From: Oceanidesulfovibrio indonesiensis
Lineage (GTDB): Bacteria > Desulfobacterota > Desulfovibrionia > Desulfovibrionales > Desulfovibrionaceae
Direction of reading: 5' to 3'
Assembly (NCBI RefSeq): GCF_007625075.1
Contig: NZ_QMIE01000013.1
Location: 59,885-123,884 of the forward strand
DNA: 64,000 nt
Shown here: positions 54,535 through 64,000 of the stretch, one piece after another
Layout of the letters: each line of letters starts with the position of its first letter
How positions within the stretch are numbered: the stretch's first letter is position 1
The notes under the pieces: model-generated
Database searches by the model: none
Told to the model about the DNA's origin: nothing
Seen by the model: the letters and a program-made list of their open reading frames with translations, nothing else
Translations under genes and position numbers: made by a program

Positions 54535-54791
54535 CGCAATCTCCGGTGTCCAAAGAAGAGCAATGGTCGCTGGAGTCCTTTCCCAGTTATTGAATGGACT
54601 CGTCTCTTCCAGAGGCACGCATTATCGCCCTACCGAACAGACTGTGATGAGCTACATGAAAGCTTCTTGTAGAAAACTGCAGAGTCTTGATGGATATCGC
54701 GACCCGGGAAAGCACGCGGAGAGCTTTATCTGCCGAACAGGATTTCATCAGCCCGAGGGCGCGTGAAACATGAACGCCGGCAGGATGCACC

Positions 54792-55406
54792 TCAGCTTTT
54801 TTCACCCTCGGACGAAGACCGTCCCAGTGCCTCGCCACGGCGCCAGCTTTCCAACTCTCCGTTCAGGCAGCCCTGGCAGAAGAGCACCAGGCGGATTGCC
54901 TCCCGCACGGCGCCGCGGCCGCCGGGACGCGACAGCACGTGCATGGCGAGGCGCAGGATTTCCGGCTGGGCGTTGGGCACGGCCATGGGCAGGCCGGCCA
55001 GCCGCATGGGGCCGGCATCCACCCAGTCGTCGCCCACATAGGCCGCCTGCTCCGGCGTGACGTCGAAACGGTCGCATATGGCCTCGAAAGCGGAAGCCTT
55101 TTCCACCCTGCCGGCCACGTACTCCTCGATGTCCAGTTCGGACACGCGGTTGTACACGGCCCTGGAGTCCAGACCAGTGATCACGGCCAGATTCAGTCCC
55201 ACGGCCTGGGCTGCCTTGATGCCCAGGCCATCCTGCACGTCGAACCGTTTGGCGTACTGCCCGTTTGCGTCGTAGTATAGGCCGCCATCGGTAAGCACGC
55301 CGTCCACATCGAAAACCATGAGCCTGACGGCCCTTGCGCGGCGCACGATCTCCGCGCGCGAACACCCGCCGCGCCGAACAGCGTTCCGATGGCGTCCGAA
55401 CAGCAT
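54792..55406 (-). CDS. kdsC: KDO-8-phosphate phosphatase
   Basis: A 204-residue HAD-superfamily enzyme that removes phosphate from KDO-8-phosphate in lipopolysaccharide core synthesis. It has FDVDGVLTDGGLYY, DGLGIKAAQAVGL, and a late VGDDWVDAGPMRLAGL. The last 35 residues are a longer, polar tail than usual. It sits three bases after pyrG; CTP feeds KDO activation, so the pairing makes metabolic sense. Confidence 0.9.
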   Translation of the reverse strand: MLFGRHRNAVRRGGCSRAEIVRRARAVRLMVFDVDGVLTDGGLYYDANGQYAKRFDVQDGLGIKAAQAVGLNLAVITGLDSRAVYNRVSELDIEEYVAGRVEKASAFEAICDRFDVTPEQAAYVGDDWVDAGPMRLAGLPMAVPNAQPEILRLAMHVLSRPGGRGAVREAIRLVLFCQGCLNGELESWRRGEALGRSSSEGEKS

Positions 55407-55409
55407 AGG

Positions 55410-57041
<1,632 letters not shown>

Positions 57042-57408
57042 CTACTCTCCCTCTGTGTAGATTGTCCTGCGGCGACCCCGATGCGCCGCACCGTGTTGCT
57101 TGGAAACAAAAAAGGAGGCAGTGCCTCCTCGACTGTGCTCGGCTTTGGCGGGACCTGTGCTGTTGACGGCTGTCGCCTGCCGCACTATGTTCAGCCTCGC
57201 CCGGAAAAGCGTTGTGGTTCTAAGGTGATCCACGCTTTCGTCCATGAGCCTTGTCCGCCTCTGAGCATCCGGGGGCCTATCCCGCCGGAGCCGACGACGA
57301 CGTGCTCACGCTTTCCGGGACTCTATAATTTGCTTAGACGAACGTTAGAGTCAACACAAATTTCCACCCGCGCCCTGCTTGGTTTCGCGGGCAGCAACGG
57401 AGAGCATC
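57042..57408. other. 367-base intergenic region between divergent pyrG and purQ
   Basis: It holds the pyrG leader, including the terminator hairpin (57108-57129), two competing inverted repeats at 57198-57319, and a TATAAT-like box at 57324 that could serve either direction. The leader's 3' end has GGGAG before pyrG. It may contain an unannotated RNA on the minus strand. Confidence 0.55.
57108..57129 (-). promoter_or_regulatory. Terminator hairpin in the pyrG leader (probable attenuator)
   Basis: On the minus strand AGGAGGC, three bases, GCCTCCT, then TTTTT. It points in the pyrG direction, about 66 bases before the pyrG ATG, with no minus-strand gene upstream for it to terminate. Premature termination is thus a likely control step. 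Confidence 0.65.
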
Positions 57409-58230
57409 ATGGCCCGCGTCAAGGTCATCGTCATTACCGGATACGGCACCAACTGTGAAATGGAATCCGCCCATGCCGCCAGACTCGCCGGCGCCGACGA
57501 GGTGGACATCGTCTACTTCTCGGACCTCGCAGCCGGACGCGTCCGCGTGGACAACTACAACTTCTGCGTGTTTCCGGGCGGCTTCCTGGACGGCGACGAC
57601 CTCGGCGCCGCCCAGGCCGCAGCGCTGCGCTGGCGCCACGCCACAGTGGCAGGCGAACGCATTCTGGACCAACTACTCGCCCTGCTCGACTCGGGAGGAC
57701 TGGCGCTGGGTATCTGCAACGGGTTTCAACTGCTGGTCAAGCTCGGCTTGCTGCCCTGCCTGGACGGCATGCGCCTGGAACGCCAGGTAAGCCTGTCCAT
57801 CAATGATTCCGCACGCTTCGAAGATCGCTGGGTATCCCTGAAGGCCGAGCCCAAATCGCCCTGCATCTTCACAAAGGGGCTGGACCGCCTCGAATTCCCG
57901 GTGCGCCATGGCGAGGGCAAGATCGTCGCCGCATCGGACGCCATCCTTGACGGCATCGAGCAATCCAACCTCGTGGCCTTGCGCTATGTGGACCCGCTTT
58001 CCGGCGTGCCCACCCAGGAGTACCCATTCAATCCGAACGGCTCGCCCAACGCCATCGCCGGCCTCACCGACCCCACGGGCCGCATCCTCGGCCTCATGCC
58101 CCATCCCGAGGCCTACAACGATCCAACCAACCATCCTCGCTACACCCGCGCCCGCACCCAGCAAGACGAACTGCCGCCTCTGGGCACCGTCATTTTCGAT
58201 AATGCGGTGGCGTATCTGCGGAACAACTGA
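57409..58230 (+). CDS. purQ: Phosphoribosylformylglycinamidine synthase glutaminase subunit
   Basis: A 273-residue class I glutamine amidotransferase of the PurQ/PurL C-terminal type. The nucleophile Cys lies in LALGICNGFQLLVKLGLL; His in GLMPHPEA follows later. It begins VIVITGYGTNCEMESAHA. It supplies ammonia to PurL in the fourth purine step. It is somewhat longer than small PurQ proteins and closer to the C-terminal domain of large PurL. No PurL or PurS lies adjacent. GGAG precedes the ATG. Confidence 0.85.
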   Translation: MARVKVIVITGYGTNCEMESAHAARLAGADEVDIVYFSDLAAGRVRVDNYNFCVFPGGFLDGDDLGAAQAAALRWRHATVAGERILDQLLALLDSGGLALGICNGFQLLVKLGLLPCLDGMRLERQVSLSINDSARFEDRWVSLKAEPKSPCIFTKGLDRLEFPVRHGEGKIVAASDAILDGIEQSNLVALRYVDPLSGVPTQEYPFNPNGSPNAIAGLTDPTGRILGLMPHPEAYNDPTNHPRYTRARTQQDELPPLGTVIFDNAVAYLRNN

Positions 58231-58767
<537 letters not shown>

Positions 58768-59544
58768 GTTGCCACCATCAAGGCACCTCCCGCATGCTCT
58801 GATATGCCAAGAACTGGAGAGCAGTCGAGCCGCATGGCACGTATCGCGACCCGCCCAAAATGCCGTTTCGAGCTTCAGGGCTTCCACGGCATGAGCCAGT
58901 CAAAACCTTCTAAAAATCCACTCGGAAAATAGGCAGAAATGCGCTATGTCCATGTGGCGGTTGAACTGAAGCACAAGAAATATTGTGGGAAAAATTGATA
59001 CTACGGCAGGATTCGTTTCCTGATCCCAGTCAGCAAGATCCGTACTGTTCGATGGTCATGTTACCTTCGAAGGTGTGTTCAGAATCCTTTTTGCTCGGCG
59101 TATAGCCACGTCCATTGATGCCAACCATTTACGACCTCAAGCCAAAAGATGTTGACTATCACTAGACTTTTTCTTTGTTTATTTTAGGTATTTAATTGAA
59201 AAGTACAAGATTTCTAATCCAAGCGCCACGGATTAGGATCCTGCCGTGGCCACCATCCGCTTGTTTCTGTTGAACTATTGGATCCAGAACAACCGCATGT
59301 AAATGGCATGCTGTCTTCCGTGTTTGCCTCCGGTAGCAACTTGATATCCCGGGCTGTCAGTAGTTGTCTTGAAACAGCGGCACCAGCGAAGTTGCTTGTC
59401 CACGTTTGAGCGGACGCTCATGTCCCACCCTGCAGGCGTCGGAATCAAAAACGGCAGGCCCCGAGCCCGGGGCTTGCATTGTTTTGGCATATTGCCTAAG
59501 TTACTCGTCTCCAAACGCGGGAAGCATCACTCCCACCGACATGC
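58768..59544. other. 777-base stretch without a supported gene, upstream of tRNA-Ser
   Basis: It includes a hairpin with GCCACGG arms (59225-59231 with 59244-59250), an overlapping TAATCC/GGATTA pair, a strong hairpin at 59456-59475, and an AT-rich patch at about 59150-59220 unlike the surrounding GC-rich DNA. Short open frames exist but none has a convincing start. Small RNAs or a decayed mobile piece are possible. Confidence 0.45.
59456..59475. terminator. Strong hairpin, possible terminator
   Basis: AGGCCCCG pairs with CGGGGCTT, with a four-base loop. A short T-run follows on each strand; on the minus strand it is GTTTTTG. No gene on either strand is clearly its source. Confidence 0.55.
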
Positions 59545-59640
59545 GGAGAGGTAGCGAAGTCCGGCCGTAACGCGCTCGACTCGAAATCGAGTTATCGGTT
59601 AGTAGCCGATACGTGGGTTCGAATCCCACCCTCTCCGCCA
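59545..59640 (+). tRNA. tRNA-Ser (anticodon CGA)
   Basis: Full cloverleaf: acceptor GGAGAGG (59545-59551) with CCTCTCC (59630-59636), anticodon loop CTCGAAA giving CGA (reads UCG), a long variable arm (ATCGGTTAGTAGCCGAT-type stem), T-arm GGTTCGAATCC, and encoded CCA. The long variable arm confirms a serine tRNA. It is a common integration site. Confidence 0.97.
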
Positions 59641-59651
59641 CTAAAAACTCA

Positions 59652-59686
59652 AGGATTTCAGCAAGTGAAGCTGAAACCCTTTTTCT
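59652..59686 (+). terminator. Terminator after tRNA-Ser
   Basis: GGATTTCAGC pairs with GCTGAAACC (one bulged base), followed by a T-rich tail. Confidence 0.75.
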
Positions 59687-59687
59687 T

Positions 59688-59724
59688 TTCCTAACCTATT
59701 CCTAACCTGGCGGGCATTCCTAAC
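59688..59724 (+). repeat. Three direct TTCCTAAC repeats next to the tRNA
   Basis: Copies at 59688-59695, 59699-59706 and 59717-59724, starting 48 bases beyond the tRNA end. Short direct repeats next to a tRNA fit arm-type binding sites of a tyrosine integrase, marking the edge of an integrated element. No integrase gene is in the window. Confidence 0.4.
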
Positions 59725-59863
59725 TTCTGGATCATGAACTAGCTTATGGTCACCAGGATGAGGAAAGTCGGATGGCCTTAGGCGTTACGTGGTTCTCGGG
59801 TTGATTCATAATGCATGTCACGACGCGATCCATGGCGACGACTCCGAAAAGGCCTCCACCAGC

Positions 59864-62800
59864 CTACTCAAAACTCCCCGGATCCTTTCGTTCACTCTCT
59901 CGCGCGGTTTGGGCCCACTCATCTAATTTCCGAGACCACGTGGCGGCCACCGAGGCCACCGCCGTATCTTCATGAGTCAGGAGCGGGGCGAGCGCCTGTT
60001 TGCGCATACCATACACACCAGCGAGAGAGCCCGCCCAAACCGACGGTCTGAGTCGTCTTTCAAATCGTGCCATTATAGTCTGCTTGTCCGGCGCGGCCTC
60101 AAGAAGTTCAAGGGCTCTCGGGTTGAGCGACTGGTGGTCCTTTTCGAATAACTGGATCGCAGTGGCTACTTTGGGAAAACGCTGCTCCGGCTGTTCGTTG
60201 ATCCATCCCAGCAATGTTTCCAATGGAATAGCATCCAAGACGGTTTTCTCATTAATATAGTGAAGTGGTGCCTCCCTCTTTTCGTGAAAAAAAGCTGTCA
60301 GAGCAACGTGAGGTTGTAACAAAAAAATTTGCTCCAATATTTTCATATATCTAGACAATGAAAACAAATGCCGGACGGGTATTGCTTCCAGAAACGTTTC
60401 GCAGAGTTTCTCCGCAAAATTTTCTCCGCCACTATCTTTGAGGCAGATGGATGCGATCTCTTTCAGGTCATGACTCGTCCGTATGTTTTGATGGCCGTCA
60501 TATGGGTACTTCAGCAGCATACGTCGTCCACATTCTATCAAGGCCTTATCACGCGGCCCATAGTCATCTTTTGTAAGGTACAATTTCCAAAGCAGTATCT
60601 TGAGGGCGACATCCTGTCCTTTGGGCAATGCAGCCACAGCCTCAACCAACGCCACAAGGCGGTCCGGAGGCGTGTTCTTTAAGCCCCGACCAAATGTAAG
60701 GTTAACATAATTCCAGGCCTCCACCTCGGAATCCACAGCGACCTGGATCAATCGCTCTACGCCGCGGGAGTCTACTCCAACTGCGGATTGAAACAACGGA
60801 ACGAATGCTTTTAAAGCTGGATTTTCGATAGCACCGTCCAGAAAGGTATGAGCAGCATTGGGGTCGATGTCTGCAGCCTGCGCAAGAAAACCCACCGAAA
60901 CACTTGCATTCCGCTCTGCCACAGGCGTAGCGGCTACCCCCTTGACGAGCATATCCCAGATCGCTGTTAGAGAAGCGGCACCTTCTGCCAATCCTTGCCC
61001 GAAAAAAGAACGACTTGGCTGACTTTCATGGACACCGCTCGAGGAAAGATCCCCCAGCAACTCGCTTAGTATCTCACTCTCTTTGGCCACGGCAATGCCA
61101 AGTGTTCGGACATATTCACTGTGATTGTCGTAAGCATCACTTAGTCGTACGTCAGATTCTGGCACAGGATCAGCGAAGCGGCGCACGTCAGTCGCGTCAA
61201 TGAAAACATAGGCCCGCACTTCCTCCGCTAGGTTTTTGGGCTTCAGACATGCATCAAGCGCTTTGAGCCTTGCCAAGGCATCCGAATCCATAAGATCTGA
61301 GTCCTGATTGAGCATCATTCGGACTACTTGCCAGCCTGAAGCCCAGTATCTCCGCCGGGAAATGACCTCGACGGCGTGTTCCAGCTCATCATGGATTTGA
61401 GCGTTGACCCATAGGTCTCGGAATTGCGACGCCAGCATCTCACAGAGCGAGTCTGCGACAGGACTGTCGGACTGAATGTGCTGCAATGCCAAAGCCAAGG
61501 CATTGCGAAACCAATTCATATATTCTTCACGGTCGTGAGGACGCCAGCCATAATCTCTGGGCCATGCGCCAAACTCATAGCTGTGAGCAGGACTCAAATC
61601 CCGGACCGCAAGCATGGCGCCCAGGGCTCGGACACCACAAACCGCTTCAGCAACCGTCCCCTTCAGCAGTTCCTCAATGAAGCTGATCCGTTGCCGCTGG
61701 GTTGCGTGTGTTCCCGAATAGCGATGGTAGAACAGGGAATAGAAATCTTGACCTATCGCATTGGCTGAAGAGGTCTTCTCGGTGGTGAGCTTGGCCAACA
61801 ACCGTGCGGCCCTATCAAAGAGTTCGGGATCGTACGCCAGCGCGTGAAGTAGTATGGAAACGTCTTGAACACTGAAAAAAGGGTATGGCTTGTCCAACCA
61901 TGCGCGGTCAGACACAAGGAGCCCCCGTTCTAGAGCCGCCAAGGTTTCGGAAGGCAAAACAGGCGCGAGATTCTGGAAGAGTGTCGCGTCATCCGGCTCG
62001 AAGGCACTGACATCTCCCAGCATGCCATCGGGCTGCAGCAAGGGTTTCACAATTGCCCGGGCGCGTTCGCTGTCATGGAGGTGCCCCAGGCGGCGCGTAA
62101 AGGACTGCCGGAGCCGCGGCGGTGCCGTCTCAAATAAGATACGAAAGACGCGGTTAGGCCTCAGCTGCTCCAAAGCGCGCTTCGCTAGATGGATCGCCAA
62201 GACTTGTGGCAGAACCGCCCGCCACTTGCCTCGCTGTTGCGCGAGTTCCCGCGCTAGCAATTCCTGGACATGGCCATAGAGTTCGTCAAGGGACATGCCC
62301 GCCAACTCAGCCAAAAGCGGGAGTTCGGCATGCTCGCCCGAATCCGTTTCACCATCAAAGGAGTAGACGAGGGAGCAGACCTCAGCAGCGCGTAACAAGC
62401 TGGTGTCTTCCTCGCGGCCCTGGTGGAAGAGACGGTCAAAAAGTTCACGATCGGACCATGCGGCGACGCTTTCGCCCGGCCGCAAGGTCCGAGCCACGGC
62501 CAGTGCGAGCCGGGCGTTCCCCTCAGACCATTGTGCGATGCGAATCCGGTCCTGCTGCGTAACATGGGTCGCGCGTTGCTGGAGCAGCATGCCGAGTACG
62601 TCTTCGGACGCAGGAGCCAGCCGGATTACCTCGGTATGTTCGGGCTCATCTTCACGTACATCGTACTCCACCGTCATCAGGCTCACCACGACGCCTTCCT
62701 TCTTGCATGCGTCGGCAAGCGTCTTGTGGAGATCTGGCTTGCAGTTGTCCACAATGACAATAACACGCTTTCCTTCCTGGTTGTGATGGGCGATCACCTC

Positions 62801-63646
62801 CGAAGGTAATGGCGTCTGGGCTTGAACCGTATCGGTGTAGACAACGATAGATGGATCTAATGATCGTTCGCCGACTCGTGCATCGAAGAGCGCCTGCGCG
62901 AGACGCGTCTTGCCCATCCCCGACAACCCGATGAGCCGTACGACACCGCCAGGCTTGGCGAGGATATCGCGGATGCGGTCGATCCCCTCTATAATGGTGA
63001 GCTCGCTCTCAGCCGTTTTTCGTGAGTCGAAGAGCCGGCTTGTATCGTCCCAGAGGTATTCTGCGTCAACAGGCTCCCCTGGCGCGGACCAGTTCGCGTA
63101 AGGCTGCCAACCTTGAATCGGTCGCCCTAAACACTTCTGCACCCACACCGCCACGCCTGGGTATTGGCTGGCCCACGCCGCCAAGCGCTCCCGGTCATAG
63201 AAATCGAGGTGCAGCGCGTCATGGCCTTGCAGATCCGCCACGGCATCACGCATGGCGCTACGCCTGTCCCTGAGCGCGGAGTCTGCCACCGAGCCGGAGG
63301 CACATGCGATGACGTACGCGCCTCCCTGCTCCGCCAACTCGGCAATGACCGGGCGAAGATTGCCTCCAGGGCGCATCTCATTCAGAATCTCACCCCGGGG
63401 CATGTCCGGCTTTTTGACCTGAAAGCCCGTGTTCGAGCGCGGAATGAAGTCGAGCCGGGCATCGCCAGACGGCAACTCCACACGGACATCGACGCCGCCG
63501 TCTGGCGCGTTCTGGTCACCGCCAGCGGTGAGGCTTGAGCGGGGCAAACCGAGCGCGTGCAACTCAGCCGCACAGAGCTGCACGACGAGGGCGCGGAGGT
63601 CAACGTCATCCAGAGAAGCTATATCCGAACCATTGATTATGAACAT
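59864..63646 (-). CDS. Mrr-like nuclease-STAND NTPase, predicted anti-phage defence protein
   Basis: A 1260-residue single-gene protein. Residues 45-85 form a PD-(D/E)xK-type nuclease core: DGGVDV (Asp-49, Asp-53) and FQVKK (Gln-76, Lys-78). A P-loop NTPase follows with Walker A GLSGMGKT (240-247) and Walker B RVIVIVDNC (294-302), in the STAND/NACHT manner. The remaining 850 residues look like helical repeats. This effector-switch-sensor order is that of Avs-type immune proteins. Some parts are AT-rich relative to neighbours. No ribosome binding site is evident at the ATG. It stands between tRNA-Ser and an IS, on the opposite strand. Function is inferred, and the target that triggers it is unknown. 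Confidence 0.7.
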   Translation of the reverse strand: MFIINGSDIASLDDVDLRALVVQLCAAELHALGLPRSSLTAGGDQNAPDGGVDVRVELPSGDARLDFIPRSNTGFQVKKPDMPRGEILNEMRPGGNLRPVIAELAEQGGAYVIACASGSVADSALRDRRSAMRDAVADLQGHDALHLDFYDRERLAAWASQYPGVAVWVQKCLGRPIQGWQPYANWSAPGEPVDAEYLWDDTSRLFDSRKTAESELTIIEGIDRIRDILAKPGGVVRLIGLSGMGKTRLAQALFDARVGERSLDPSIVVYTDTVQAQTPLPSEVIAHHNQEGKRVIVIVDNCKPDLHKTLADACKKEGVVVSLMTVEYDVREDEPEHTEVIRLAPASEDVLGMLLQQRATHVTQQDRIRIAQWSEGNARLALAVARTLRPGESVAAWSDRELFDRLFHQGREEDTSLLRAAEVCSLVYSFDGETDSGEHAELPLLAELAGMSLDELYGHVQELLARELAQQRGKWRAVLPQVLAIHLAKRALEQLRPNRVFRILFETAPPRLRQSFTRRLGHLHDSERARAIVKPLLQPDGMLGDVSAFEPDDATLFQNLAPVLPSETLAALERGLLVSDRAWLDKPYPFFSVQDVSILLHALAYDPELFDRAARLLAKLTTEKTSSANAIGQDFYSLFYHRYSGTHATQRQRISFIEELLKGTVAEAVCGVRALGAMLAVRDLSPAHSYEFGAWPRDYGWRPHDREEYMNWFRNALALALQHIQSDSPVADSLCEMLASQFRDLWVNAQIHDELEHAVEVISRRRYWASGWQVVRMMLNQDSDLMDSDALARLKALDACLKPKNLAEEVRAYVFIDATDVRRFADPVPESDVRLSDAYDNHSEYVRTLGIAVAKESEILSELLGDLSSSGVHESQPSRSFFGQGLAEGAASLTAIWDMLVKGVAATPVAERNASVSVGFLAQAADIDPNAAHTFLDGAIENPALKAFVPLFQSAVGVDSRGVERLIQVAVDSEVEAWNYVNLTFGRGLKNTPPDRLVALVEAVAALPKGQDVALKILLWKLYLTKDDYGPRDKALIECGRRMLLKYPYDGHQNIRTSHDLKEIASICLKDSGGENFAEKLCETFLEAIPVRHLFSLSRYMKILEQIFLLQPHVALTAFFHEKREAPLHYINEKTVLDAIPLETLLGWINEQPEQRFPKVATAIQLFEKDHQSLNPRALELLEAAPDKQTIMARFERRLRPSVWAGSLAGVYGMRKQALAPLLTHEDTAVASVAATWSRKLDEWAQTARESERKDPGSFE

Positions 63647-63756
63647 GATTTGGGCATAGCATTACTTCCAGCAGACATGAAGCGCCACCGGGTAGGCCCA
63701 TATCCCCTGAGGCTAAGCGAAATTCGCCTAGTAACTCATCTTCCTCAGCATGCTAA

Positions 63757-64000
63757 CTGAGTGTTGAAAAACTCCTCGGAATCACAGAAAGTCTCCCGAA
63801 GCGCAGGAGGGATGGATGGCACTCGGTAAGCAGAGCGATCGCAACGGAAAGATGTTTGTAGCCTGGGACGAAATTCCGAAATCCCCCGGTCATGTTTTTT
63901 ACGACCGGCTCCAGAGCATTCTGACCAAGAACAGATTCGATCGCTTCGCTGAAGAACTATGTGCGCCGTTTTACTCGACTGGCCAGGGTCGCCCCTCCGT
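63757..64000 (+). mobile_element. Left end of an IS1182-type insertion sequence (runs off the window)
   Basis: The transposase frame and a TGTTGAAAAACTC-type end (about 63760-63775), which resembles the ends of such elements, mark the left part. The right end lies outside the window. Confidence 0.55.
63816..64000 (+). CDS. IS1182-family transposase, N-terminal part
   Basis: The first 61 residues of a transposase, truncated by the end of the window. It opens MALGKQSDRNGKMFVAWDE, then SPGHVFYDRLQSIL and CAPFYSTGQGRPSV, which match the start of IS1182-type (DDE) transposases with SPGHPFY and GRPSxPP. GGAGG lies 5 bases before the ATG. It is intact as far as it can be seen. Confidence 0.75.
   Translation, partial: MALGKQSDRNGKMFVAWDEIPKSPGHVFYDRLQSILTKNRFDRFAEELCAPFYSTGQGRPS

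Noticed and set aside
57198..57319. Possible 6S or SRP RNA in the pyrG-purQ gap
   Set aside because: The end-pairing looked promising, but I could not find the conserved cores of 6S or of SRP helix 8; the attenuator reading fits better.
59275..59514. 79-codon minus-strand frame near the tRNA
   Set aside because: No start signal or family, and it crosses a strong hairpin.

Overview
The window is a 64 kb piece of a high-GC, Gram-negative, anaerobic-type chromosome. The best guess is a sulfate-reducing deltaproteobacterium of the Desulfovibrionales. This rests on two tandem tetraheme cytochromes c3, an octaheme hydroxylamine-oxidoreductase-like cytochrome, a KorDABC 2-oxoacid:ferredoxin oxidoreductase, two nickel-uptake systems and many lipoproteins. 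No sulfate-reduction marker gene lies inside the window, so the assignment is an inference.

Layout. 0-4.3 kb: a glycerophosphodiesterase, an acyl-CoA ligase and a Kef-type antiporter. 4.5-15.7 kb: a nickel region, with nikABCDE on the minus strand, a ferredoxin-nitroreductase, an acetyltransferase and a ClC transporter, then nikM-nikL-nikK, again minus strand. The promoter regions of nikA, nikK and nikM share a 12-base motif like the NikR half-site reported for Desulfovibrio. 16-21.7 kb: an OmpA-like lipoprotein, a YnjBCD-type ABC transporter split into four genes, and a potassium-channel-like protein. 21.8-27.6 kb: a CxxC protein, an O-methyltransferase-type enzyme, the octaheme cytochrome, a Nudix hydrolase, a DUF523-DUF1722 protein and an HD hydrolase.

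27.6-34.6 kb: an unusual three-part sugar-metabolism fusion followed by hisB, a lipoprotein and hisA, overlapping or closely spaced; another lipoprotein; and the uracil salvage pair upp-uraA. 35-38.4 kb: an RluD-CoaE fusion, a rhomboid protease and a lipoprotein with a RodZ-like C-terminal domain. 38.4-43.2 kb: korDABC and a SulP transporter preceded by a terminator that abuts its ribosome binding site. 43.3-44.9 kb: three small minus-strand genes, two of them resembling phage tail genes. 45-51.3 kb: a PAS histidine kinase, a YdjM-like membrane protein, and a response regulator, a histidine kinase and a DegP protease in a row.

51.4-58.8 kb: a methyltransferase, twin cytochromes c3, a eukaryote-like bifunctional 6-phosphofructo-2-kinase/fructose-2,6-bisphosphatase, kdsC-pyrG, purQ and tadA. 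pyrG has a strong terminator hairpin in its own leader. From 59.5 kb the character changes: a tRNA-Ser(CGA) is followed by three short direct repeats, a 1260-residue nuclease-STAND NTPase that is locally AT-rich, and the left end of an IS1182-type element running off the window. This looks like the start of an acquired island at a tRNA site, and the large protein is the best candidate here for a little-described (antiviral) system.
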